Shown: positions 33,301 through 44,345 of the stretch, piece after piece
Position numbering within the stretch: position 1 is the first letter of the stretch
Layout: each line of letters begins with the position of its first letter
DNA from: Linepithema humile
Lineage: Eukaryota > Arthropoda > Insecta > Hymenoptera > Formicidae
Assembly: GCF_040581485.1 (NCBI RefSeq)
Contig: NC_090128.1
Span: 34,130,931-34,194,930, forward strand
Direction: 5' to 3'
Length of the DNA: 64,000 bases
Program-made: the position numbers and the translations under genes
The notes under the pieces: generated by a model
What the model was told of the DNA's origin: nothing
What the model saw: the letters and a program-made list of their open reading frames with translations, nothing else
The model's database searches: none

Positions 33301-36300
33301 AATTCTTAAACTTGATAACAAATTAAGAACCTCTCTTGAATTCTCAGACTTGTTATTCACGTTGTTGTCGAAATGGCTGTTTCGAAACTTCCTCGAAGTT
33401 TGCCATATATGTGTATTGTGATATTTTAGTAAATGTGGTGAAACGTTTTGTATATGCCGCGTTATTGCGGAAATTGCGCATTTTACAGAGAATGTTAAAT
33501 TTTCTATTTAAGATAAATTAAAAAATTTATTTTATATTTTTATTTTTAAATGAAAATATTTTTAAATTTTCTCTATACTAACTTTAGAAAAAAATTTTTT
33601 TAATTTTCTAGTCGTATTATCTGCATAATTCTTTATATTAAAAAGGTTTATCATTCTCATTATATACGTGGATGGGGACCACTAGTATCGGTTCTGTTCT
33701 TATCGGCTCGCACCTAAAGTAGCTTCGGTTAACACACGCGACTGCTTCTTATCGCCGCCGTTGTTCCCCGTCCGGTTTTATCGTGCAGGGCGGTTAAAGG
33801 CGTGCACGTGGGATATATATGTATACCGTTATTATCGTGAGTCGATGTTTCGAAGCGAAGTTTCGGCGGTGTCGTTGGACGTTCCCTCGAATTTCTTTTT
33901 CCAGGCCACTGCGTGCGCATGACCAATTCGTGGGCACGTAAACAAGTTGCCTCACAACTCTCTTCATTAAGTTGACACTTGAACAACTTATTTCGCAACT
34001 TGTTTAATTCGATCATCTCTTTCGTTTTTTTTAAATATAAATAATATTTATTTATATTTAGAACATTCCGTTTTAAAACTTAACTATTTATCACTTAAAA
34101 TTAGTCATAAAATAACTTGTGATATAAAACTTTTCACATCATAGATATATGAGTATAAGATTTTCTTTCTGGAATTTAACCATACTTAAAACTAGTTGTA
34201 AAATAAATTATAGTATAAAATTACACTTAACTACGTGACATATATAACATTTTTCAAATCTTATATATTTTGATATTAATTTTTTTTCTGGAACTTAATT
34301 CATCGTTTAAATTTAGTTATAATATAAAATAAACTCTGTTTAAAAAATTATGCATAAGTGTGATACAAAATTCTTCAAATTTTACATGTATTTGAAGCAA
34401 AACAATTTCTTGCGTGTTACAGTCAAGCTTGCAGATCGAAAGCAATGTGAATTTATTGTATAGCATGCCGCGAGTAAATCACTTTAAGGAGGAGTCGCGT
34501 GACAGCGATCGCTACTACATTAGCGTTACGTAAGATCCGCGTTACATAGTATTTAATGGTTCGCATTTCCTTGGGCGCACGCGTTACGGCGATATAGGCC
34601 GGATGCGACGAGATGCGTTCTAGATGCATCGACGACATTTACGACCGAGACCGTGGGCGAGTGCGCCGTTAGATAGCTCAGAATCGAACTATGGAAATTG
34701 ACAAAGGCGGGCACATCCGTGATTAAAGCCGACGCTCGTGCGCGGACAATGCACCATTGTACTCCGTTTCCAGGTGTGTAGCCTCCGCTTCCTGGAAAAT
34801 TAAAATTTGCCATCGCATCGTCCCATTGCGTCGTGTAACGTAATTGCATTTATATTCTTTGAAAATATCGAGGCGGTGAAATACCCGTCTTACCATTTTC
34901 GCATTTGCATATCTTACAACGAGCGCGATGTAAAATGCGCGCGGCGTATTTATTTTTGTTGTTTTGCATTTCGAAAGTAAATTACGTTAAGCTATATTCA
35001 CAGAGTAATTTCGTTAATGCTTGTATACAATGCAATAATAATTTAAATCACGGATGTCGATACCGTCGTAAAGACGAAACGCGCGGCACCCGCCGTAGCT
35101 TTTCTCGGTAGCGCCTGCATGCGCGCCGCGCACTTGGCCGCGATCCATTTTATTCCCGATAAAATATACGCGTCACACCGAAAAGAAAAGAGCGTCCGCA
35201 TCTTTCGAAGCATGCATTGGAAGGCACTGGCAAAAATTGGCAGCGCTGCCAGCCAAACACCGAAATCGCTGAATAAAAGGCGGTTCTATAGGTCGATTCC
35301 GATCGTTAGACCGAGTAAATCTTTTCTCTCTCGACGCCGGCAGCTATAATTCTCATATAATGTTGTGGATGATTCGGACGGAGATCGACCGCGGTACAAT
35401 CATCTCTTAAATCTTCAATCACAACGAGCAAGTCATTCAATTTGCAATCAAAGGTAGAAGAGCTATTTTCTATTTATCTTTCGAAGAGACGTATAAAGCG
35501 TAAGAAGTCTAGACTTTTGCATAATAGTGGTATCAATCTTTTTAGAGACATATAGTATCGTTGTTAATATGTATGTATAGTAATTGCAAGTTGTGAGCCT
35601 TTCGAACAACGTGTGTTTCTCCGTAGACACTAGATTATAATTAAGCAGTCCCGCTGAGTATTCTTGTTCTGCAGAAATCTAATTATTGAACATAGCATAA
35701 TTTTGCGATTTCGATGTAACTTTTTTATTCTAATTTTTCTACTCTACCTTAAATAATTTAATAATAAAATACTATTCAAAACAGAATTACTGGGCTTGGA
35801 AAGATAAAAGTAACTAAAATAAGTAAAAAATGATTTTTAAGCGTTACCTCTCCGGGAGAGAAAATCTTTTAATGCACTGTTGTATGTCTGATATAACGAT
35901 GCGCAATGCGCTGCACTTTTTTCGCGGCGAACACTCAAAAAAATATTTCGCTGATGTAGTTAGATTTCTAGATATCGCAACAAGAATGTATCGCTATTTT
36001 TCGTATCTGTGAAAACATTGTTTGTCACATATAGAATTTATAGCAGTAATGTTCTAGCAATAGCTTCTGAAAAATTTAGGTACTATTGCTAAATGTTATT
36101 CATTGCATGATCTAACACGTGATTGATCTTATATAGATAGGCGCTTTAGAGAAACTTTCTTTTTAAAGTTCACAAACAATACAGATATATATTCTGTTTC
36201 TGTCATCTAAACTGATTAAGTAATTACATATGCAAATATCACAACAGTTGCTAATCATTTATCTGTTTTAGTTAATTTTTTACACCTAGAAAATTTTAGC

Positions 36301-36850
36301 TATTATTGCAAGATCATTTTTTTGAGTGAATAATCGTTAATGTTGCGGTAATCGCCAAAGCCCGCCGACGGAAAGGATAGTCATGCGCTGATTATATACC
36401 GCTAGCATACACCGGGGTATCGTATTTTCCGGGGAAACTTTCGGATTGGAACATTGCGCGCGCGGGAATTAAATAGCGGCTGCATCGCACGGAGCTTTCG
36501 TTCGGTCGTAAACGTCGCGACCGTGCGGCCTCCCTCGTAAAGCGAATAATAGCGTGTGTGCGCACGCGCGTGTGTGTGTGTGTGTATGTGCTTACATAAA
36601 TACCGCGTTCGCGCTTGCATTTATCTATGGTTGTGCAGAACATATGGCGTCTGCGATTGCGCGCGTGTGCACGTAGGTGATAACGTCGTAATTGCACCTA
36701 ACAGTTAATGCAGACGCCTTTGGGTATTTAACGTATGGACCGGAGCAGAGGCGGTGCGCGCGAGAGGAGAAGGACGGATGGGCTGTCTGGCGTGTGTTGC
36801 AACGTGTGCAATACGCGCGCGTCTGGCTGCGGCGTTAATCCCGAGTCAAT
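30393..36850 (+). other. First part of a very long intron
   Basis: AT-rich DNA alternates with CpG-bearing stretches (about 31180-32060, 33670-33960, 34480-35350, 36360-36840). I see no conserved protein, RNA gene or clear repeat. A short CA/GT tract lies near 36555-36590. Frames of 60-105 codons occur on both strands without recognisable content. Confidence 0.45.
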
Positions 36851-36978
36851 GGGCGCGTTCAGCAGAACAAACCGCTTAGTAGCAATCGAACGTGATTGGT
36901 TCTTACTTTCAGAACCAACTAATTAACAGTCGAGATTCAGCGGAAAATCTACAACTGTTGAGTCTGCTGAACGCGGCC
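36851..36978. mobile_element. 128-bp Harbinger-type MITE
   Basis: Ends GGGCGCGTTCAGCAGA and TCTGCTGAACGCGGCC are flanked by AAT at 36848-36850 and 36979-36981. Termini match those of the adjacent 4.4-kb element, so it is probably a deletion derivative mobilised by the same transposase. Confidence 0.75.
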
Positions 36979-37879
36979 AATGGCTGCGTTCAGCAGAATG
37001 CAACTGTTGTAAAACGTTTTATGATTTCCTGCTGAATGGTACTTAATTTTCCGTTGAGTTACAACATGTTTACTCAGCGGTCGCCATGTTTTCCAGCAAA
37101 CTAAAAATACGCTGCATTGAAGCATAACGTGTTGTCGAACATGGCTACCGCCAATATAAATATGTGTGAAGTGCAATATATTGTAAGATATCTAGTTTAA
37201 TTGAATTAGATATCGATTAGTCAGAAATTTATAAGAGGGGAAATTGGAATATATCGATAGCACTCACGTATGAAAACGAACTTTTATAAACTTTATTATT
37301 AGTAAAGTTATTTAATACACCATAAATAATATCTCGCACTATGATACGATGATTTTATTACTAGATCTCGTTTAATGGGGTACGCGATAACACATAGAAA
37401 CTTCGAGAAAACCGTATCACGATTACAAATCAGAAAAGCGTCCGAATGGTCGCGCGTCTCCCGAAACAAGACGACCGCTTAGTAACAGATCTTCGCCTCA
37501 ATCCCTCTGTTTACATATTTCCTTGGTAACGCATTTCGCAGTTTAAACCAACATCTTAATACAATTGAAATGCGCGCTCACACACAAATATAAATAGCTT
37601 GAATTTATAACCAATCAGGAATCATTCAATCATTACATATTCAGCCTACAGAGTACGCCATCTTCTGACCAAATACGCATGACATAAAAGTCACCATTAA
37701 AAACTTTACAATATATATAAAAATATAACATATAATGTTGTAGATAGTTTGGAAGTGCATAACAAATTACAAAATGGTACGTAAAAATACTTCTCTAAAG
37801 AAATATATATATTATTACATTTAATTGATGTATATTTAGCCTATTCTTATCTAACCTATATAAATCATGTTTATTGTAG

Positions 37880-39258
37880 ATCAAAACTTCTTTAATACAT
37901 ATTTTGAGCAAAATGCATCAAATCAAGAAATAGTAGGAGTTTCACAAAAGTCAGTATTAGAAGGTTTGTATTAAAAATAAATTTTAATAATAGATTTTAG
38001 TAATAGATTTTATTTTTAAATTACATTTTACAAACATTTGTTTCCTTCAATATAGCTGAAAAATCAGGGGATTTTTATTGGACAAACCAAAACACGAAGT
38101 TATTGTTGCAAATTTATGCAGAACATAAAAAAGACTTTCGAGATCCAAAAATTAAAAAAAAAAACATGGGAGAAAATACAACAAGTTTTTGCGAGCAAAG
38201 GCTTGGATGTAGCAATAGATATGCTTGACCGCAAAATGCGTAATTTAAAACATTCATACAAAACAATAAAAGATAATAATAAAAAAAGCACAACAGGTCG
38301 TGGACGGATACAATGGGAATGGTATGAAACAATGGAAGATATTTTTCTTGAGGATCGTACAATTAATATTGGTCATACATTGGCCTCATTACCTTCAACG
38401 TCAACACAAGAAAATTTATCTGTCATTGAAATGTATAATAATAAAAATATAAATATAATGGAAACAGAAATAATGGAAGCAGAAACCTCAAACACGGATC
38501 AACCTGAGACCTCTTCCATTTCAACATGTGAAGAAAATAATAATTTAGACAGGTTATTATTATGTTTTATTATAAACTTATTTTAAGCTCTTAATTTAAG
38601 GGGATCCTAAAATGGTCTATTTTACCGATTTCTTTTTGGCTACGCGAAATAAAAAATCCTTTCAAATCGACGTTCCGTAATGTATTAGCATAACTTCTTT
38701 AATTACAGAAAAGAATTTTTCATTCTACACAGTTAAAAAAAGAAGACGTTTTAAAAGAAATCGGTAAAACAGACCACTTTAGGATTCCCTTAATTATAAT
38801 TATAATAACGCTTTCCAGAAGGAAACAGATAATATCACACAATTGGATATCAAATACAAAAAGTTTCAAAATTTTAATTAAATTTTTAAATAATTAAAAT
38901 TTTAATTGGCTTATTATTCAATTTAATTGGCTTATTAGCCAATTCTATTCAACAGCCAATTGTATGACAATATCTAGTTATATTATGTTACTTGAGAGCT
39001 TTTACTTACCAAATGTAATTTTGTTATAGTCAACACTTAGAATCTTCTAATAATATTTTAATACAAAAAAACAAGAAACAAAAAAATAGAAAATTAAGAG
39101 AGTTATACGAACTAAGAAAAAATCAAACAGATAGCGAAAAGAAAAGAGTGGAAGCCATTGATAAATTAAAAACTGCAATAGAAGAAAACAATCGTATTCA
39201 ATCAGAAAGAAATAAGTTATTGGAAACATTAATTGAATTGAAGAGGGAGAAAAGATAA
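37880..39258 (+). pseudogene. Myb/SANT-like DNA-binding partner of the Harbinger transposase
   Basis: Exons are 37880-37963 (DQNFFNTYFEQ...), 38056-38552 and 39030-39258, with AATAAA at 39276. Exon 2 carries the trihelix/Myb-like core: YWTNQNTKLLLQIYAEHKKD, then TWEKIQQVF, MRNLKHSYKTIKDNN and GRIQWEWYETMEDIF. The last exon is a Lys/Glu-rich coiled coil (RELYELRKNQ ... LIELKREKR). In Harbinger transposons this protein binds the termini and imports the nuclease. A run of 11 A near 38154-38164 shifts the frame by one between the two halves of the DNA-binding domain (10 A would be continuous), so the gene is probably inactive. The first exon bearing the start codon is not certain. Confidence 0.7.
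38600..38789. mobile_element. 190-bp piggyBac-type MITE
   Basis: It is flanked by TTAA at 38596-38599 and 38790-38793. The ends are GGGGATCCTAAAATGGTCTA and the near-complement TAGGATTCCC. TTAA duplication with CCC/GGG-type ends is the piggyBac signature. It sits in the intron of the Myb/SANT-like gene and so inserted after the Harbinger element. Confidence 0.75.
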
Positions 39259-39533
39259 ACAATTCTTTTACTTATAATAAAGATTTATTATTTTTTGTTT
39301 TACTTAAAACATACTTATTGTTTTTTTTTTATTTAAATGAAAACGCTACTTATTATTTATTTTGTTCAACAATATTGATTATTTAGCAATACATACAGGT
39401 ATAATATATATTTTATAGTTTGTAATAAAATATAAGTATAAGTAATATGTAATAAAGTTTATGTGTAAAGTTGTTTACATAAAATAAAATTTCTAAACAA
39501 TAAAGTTTACGGAAACAAAAACTCGTTTTCAAT

Positions 39534-40562
39534 TTATATTTCATCAACAAGACATAACCGTTTTTGTGCAGCTTCCAAAACTTCTGCTTGTTCTTCATTT
39601 ACATGTAGATTTAATTCTTCCAAATAATCCTCAAATTCCACATTTATATGATCTCCGTTAATTATGAAATTATGCAATGTGCAAGCCGCTGCAATTATTT
39701 TATTTCCTAGTTCAAAATCAGAAATATCTAAATATTTTAACCTTCTAAATTTCCCTTTTAATAATCCGAAAGCTCGTTCAATAATTGATCGAATAGAACT
39801 TAGTTTTTGATTATAACGTGTTTGTACAACTGTCAAATGACCGTTATCTTTAAATGGTGTCATTAAATTTATTAACAAGGGATATGCAGTATCTCCTATT
39901 AAGTGAAATTTTTTGGGTATAAGACAATTTATCGCATTTAAAGATTCAAATAACGGACTTAGTCTAAAAACTCTTGCATCATGCATACGTCCTGGCATGC
40001 CAATGAAGCAATCTATGAATTGTCCTCTGTGATTGCAAACTCCTAAAAATATTAAAATCAATTACATATTACATATTTAATTACATATTTAATTACATAT
40101 TTTATTTCATATTACATATTTTATTCTTTATACTTTTTTATTTATTTTATTGTATTACATATTTTATGTTTTTATATTTTTTTATTTATTTTTATTTATT
40201 TTATTTTATTATATATTTTTATTTTTTAAAAGTATTTATTTAATTATATATTTTCTTTACTATTATAATATGCTTAAAGTTTTGATAGTCTTACCTTGTA
40301 ATATAATAGAATGGAAACCTTTCCGATTATAATAGTCATTAGCATTGTCCACAGGTTGTTTGCATGGAATATGGCATCCATCTATCGCACCTATAACACC
40401 GTAAAAACTACGCGAGCGAGTTTCAAATATCTGAAATAAATATAGATATATTTATATACATAGTATTTTTAAATAGATGTGTCAAATTTTTATGATAACT
40501 TCTATTATAAAAAGAAAATCATACATTACTGGATATTTGACAATCATTTGCATTTGGCCATG

Positions 40563-40617
<55 letters not shown>

Positions 40618-41115
40618 GGCATTAAATCTGATAAAATATCTATTACACTCTTAAAAATCTGATATCCAGAAGATTTTGGCAAACCAAATCTATCACTTGT
40701 AGCTAAAAAACTTTCTTGCTTAGCTAGAATCCATAATGTAAATAATAACTTTTTAGATGGATTCACATTCATATTTATCTCAGGATTTAATAATGGTGCC
40801 ACTACATTTAATAATGCCTGAAATCATATATTAAAAGAATATTTAATAGGAAATATAATTATATATTCGATTTAATTCTATATTTTTTATAATTACCTCA
40901 AATGTAATCCGTGACATACGAAAATGTTCTATAAATTGTACATCAGTGTATCTTGGAATTATATATTCAAAATAATTTTGATTTTTTATTTTTTGATTAC
41001 GCCTTCTAACCGCTAAATAATTTGGCTGTGGTTCCACTAAATCATCCATAATAAAATTAATTATATTATTCATATTAATTCCTTCTTCCATTGCAATAAA
41101 TAATATTGCATCCAT
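39534..41115 (-). pseudogene. HARBI1-like DDE transposase, frame broken by a TA repeat
   Basis: Four minus-strand exons join in phase: 40897-41115, 40525-40817, 40295-40430 and 39534-40042. The N-terminal part is a helix-rich region (PRYTDVQFIEHFRMSRITFE). The DDE_Tnp_4 core shows GVIGAIDGCHIP (first Asp), NANDYYNRKGFHSIILQGVC, DCFIGMPGRMHDARVF (second Asp region), LIGDTAYPL and IIERAFGLLKGKFRRLKYLD (Glu). The enzyme would cut and join the element ends at 3-bp targets. Within exon 2, between LMPQ and WPNANDC, there are 53 bases of TA repeat in place of coding sequence, and 53 is not a multiple of three. The two halves are therefore out of frame. Confidence 0.85.
40564..40614. repeat. (TA)n microsatellite inside the transposase exon
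   Basis: About 25 TA units replace part of the coding sequence on the minus strand. Its length sets the reading frame between the two halves of exon 2. Confidence 0.95.
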
Positions 41116-41366
41116 TATTACATTAATAATGATTTAGTTTCTCTCTTTTTCTTAATATACATATAAATATAAAATGTCTTAGGCTTCTCACAGTACAATA
41201 TCACTTATATCACTTATATCACTTTTCACTAACCTCTACTATTATCTACAGAAGAGGTTATATTGTGTTACCGTACCGTAAAATAGCGTTCAGCAGAACA
41301 CTACCAACTGTTGCAATATATCACTAATCGCTTATTGAGCGCTTTATTCTGCTGAACGCAGCCAAT

Positions 41367-42393
41367 GTATCACGCCATGAAACTTCGTTAGTACGTCGAA
41401 TTGATTACGAAGGCGCGGTTAAGGACATAGGCTGCGCCGATGTCTGGTAACGACCTCGCACGTCGTAACGCGTCGGCAAGGCGTTAACACGGAAGGAGGG
41501 GGGGGGGGAATTATCGACCGTAAAAGAATGGATGAGATGCTTGCGACGTATAATTAACCTCGGAATGCAATGCGGGGTATATATTAATACTACTATATAT
41601 ATTAATGCACTTCCTGGCTTCGGGGGTTCTTAGTATTTTCCTGCAAACTTATCGCGCAGCGGGCAACATCGAGATAATTAATAAGCAAAATGAGATAGAC
41701 AGGTGCCTCGTATGCGGTAATAACTGTCGAGAACGCGATTGCATTACGAGATTAAATTAATGTAGTTTTACAATTTTTTACGTAGAATATATTTTTTTTA
41801 TATAGAATATCCAGGTAGAAATTTTGTCTGGAAACAATCAGGGCCCTATATATTTTTTGAAAAATATTTCTGGAATCCAGGTGGAAAATCTAGTTAGGCT
41901 TTGTGTAAAGTTTGGGACGCCTAAATCAAACAGGCCCTATTGCTGAATCCAGGTCGGCCCAAGATTACGCCCGGAATTTGTTCAGAAAAATTATCTGGAA
42001 TCTAGCTGGGACTTATAATTTTCCTAGATATTTGTTTGGTTTGCTTGTTATTTCTATAATCCAGTCTGGTCCAGGCTTGAATCTAAAATTTTTCCCTAAA
42101 ATATTCCCTGAAATCCCAGCTCGGCTTCGACTTCATTTTCTCTTTCATTTTCATAACCGCTAATTTCATCATTTTGTACCATATGTAAATTACCTTCGGA
42201 CTCAGAATTTCTATGTGCTTTGGCTTTTTCGTATGCACAGTCATTACTGATAGTGTAATAACAATTATCGATGATTACTGCCTTGCGCATCATTGTTAAC
42301 CTCACTATCGGTATTCATTATTAGACACATTCTTTTTTCTTATTTTTTTCTCGCGTAATATTTTCGTTTCCTCAACAATTATGAGGACATCTA
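41367..42393. other. Intronic stretch with diverged CCAGGT-type repeats
   Basis: A G-run lies at about 41497-41508. From about 41809 to 42120, phrases such as AATCCAGGT, TCTGGAATC and GGCCC recur. The CCAGGTAGAAA string at about 41811 appears inverted at about 44870-44885, on the far side of the foldback element, hinting at an old larger element around it. No gene is seen. Confidence 0.4.
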
Positions 42394-43085
42394 GCCTATA
42401 TGAAGTTAGCCCCCATTTTTCGATTTTGAATATTTTTTTAGTTGTTCCAGGTTGTTCTACGTTTGTTCTATATTGTTCCAAAGTTATGAGCAAAAAAATC
42501 GAAAAACATGACGGGAAAAGCAAAAAAACGATTTATTTTTGTGGCTACCCATTTTTTTTTAAATTCAAATTTTTTTGCTGTTCTGGATTGTTCTAATTGT
42601 TCTAAACATTGTTCTAAAATATTAATCCCTCTAAAAAAGAATTTAAAAAGATATAGCAAAAAATAGCATTAAGCGTCCAAATAGTATTTTTACATTTATC
42701 GCTATTATTATATTGTGTTTTGACACCAAATTACATATTTAAGCTAAAAACGAATAGAACAACCCAGAACAACTCTCAGTTTCACCAGAACAAACATATA
42801 AAAGGCACTTTACTCTTGAAGGTAGAGAATTATTTTGTCTTTTTCGACCGATAATGTTACATCAGCGACACTAAAACCTAGAACAATGAGAAATAGACAC
42901 AGAACAATCCGGAACAACTCTCAGTTTTGTCAGAACAAACGTATAAGGAGCACTTTACTCTTATATTTAAAAAAATAAAAAAATTCAAAAAAAATTTTTA
43001 TGTGTAAAAAAACCAGTACATATTATGAATAATATAGAAATAAACCTAAAAGTATATGTATATAAATAAAAACTTAAAAATTTAC

Positions 43086-43132
<47 letters not shown>

Positions 43133-44345
43133 ATTTTGCGGTTATAGATAATATAAACTCCAAAACCTTAAAATTATAAAAACTATAAAACTTAAAACTA
43201 TAAAAAAATTTTTTTTAATTTGAAAACATTAAAAACAATTAAAAAACATTTTAAAAAATAAAAAATATTAAAACTCAAAAAAATTACAAAAACAATTTTT
43301 ATAGAAAAAAAATCTTACAATTTTAATCAATTGTAGAAAAATTGGAATTGGAATTCAATTATATATACACGTACAAGACCTTAAGCGTGAGAGGTAAGAA
43401 AACTCACTTTAATCAAGCATTCCAAAAAGAATCTGGATCATTGATCTAAAGACGCATAAAATTAAAAGTTAAATATTTAATTTAAAGTAATGTAAAGTAC
43501 AATATCTTGGAAACTATACGTTTTTTAAAACAAAAAAAGAAAAAATGTCATATATATCTATATTCAAGAATGTCTTTTATATATTTCTAGTGTCGTTAAT
43601 GCGACGTTATCAGTAAAAAAAAAAAACTCTCCAAGAGTAAAGTGCTCCTTATACGTTTGTTCTGACAAAACAGAGTTGTTCCGGATTGTTCTGTGTCTAT
43701 TTCTCATTGTTCTAGGTTTTAGTGTCGCTGATGTAACATTATCGGTCGAAAAAGACAAAATAATTCTCTACCTTCAAGAGTAAAGTGCTCTTTAAACGTT
43801 TGTTCTGACAAAACTGAGAGTTGTTCCGGATTGTTCTGTGTCTATTTCTCATTGTTCTAGGTTTTAGTGTCGCTGATGTAACATTATTGGTCGAAAAAGA
43901 CAAAATAATTCTCTACCTTCAAGAGTAAAGTGCCTTTTATATGTTTGTTCTGGTGAAACTGAGAGTTGTTCTGGGTTGTTCTATTCGTTTTTAGCTTAAA
44001 TATGTAATTTGGTGTCAAAACATAATATAATAATAGCGATAAATGTAAAAATACTATTTGGACGCTTATTGCTATTTTTTGCTATATCTTTTTAAATTCT
44101 TTTTTAGGGGGATTAATATTTTAGAACAATGTTTAGAACAATTAGAACAATCCAGAACAGCAAAAAAATTTGAATTTAAAAAAAAATGGGTGGCCACAAA
44201 AATAAATCGTTTTTTTGCTTTTCCCGTCATGTTTTTCGATTTTTTTGCTCATAACTTTGGAACAATATAGAACAAACGTAGAACAACCTGGAACAACTAA
44301 AAAAATATTCAAAATCGAAAAATGGGAGGCTAACTTCATATAGGC
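42394..44345. mobile_element. 1.95-kb foldback element with GAACAA subterminal repeats
   Basis: The left arm (42394 to about 42965) and right arm (about 43580-44345) are reverse complements starting GCCTATATGAAGTTAGCC. Each arm carries many AGAACAA motifs (TTGTTCT on the other strand), spaced about 10-25 bp apart. The right arm has one extra copy of a roughly 141-bp internal unit (boundaries near 43640, 43782 and 43923). The core has a TA microsatellite. Flanks GGACATCTA and GGACACTAT could be a decayed 9-bp target duplication, which would suit a Mutator-like foldback. The superfamily is uncertain. No transposase is seen. Confidence 0.75.
43089..43129. repeat. (AT)n microsatellite in the foldback core
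   Basis: About 20 dinucleotide units lie in the AT-rich spacer between the foldback arms. Confidence 0.95.

Larger units (their letters stand above)
36982..41363. mobile_element. 4.4-kb PIF/Harbinger element, formerly autonomous
   Basis: Ends are GGCTGCGTTCAGCAGAATG and its complement, with AAT duplications at 36979-36981 and 41364-41366. It carries the two convergent genes typical of the superfamily: a Myb/SANT-like DNA-binding gene on the plus strand (37880-39258) and a DDE nuclease on the minus strand (39534-41115). A subterminal repeat of GCGTTCAGCAGAAC lies at about 41287. A piggyBac-like MITE and a TA microsatellite have entered it, and both genes carry frame disruptions. Confidence 0.85.

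Noticed and set aside
34761..34780. Possible recursive splice junction TTTCCAG|GTGTGT
   Set aside because: Short, purine-interrupted pyrimidine tract and a weak donor; far poorer than the site at 55852.
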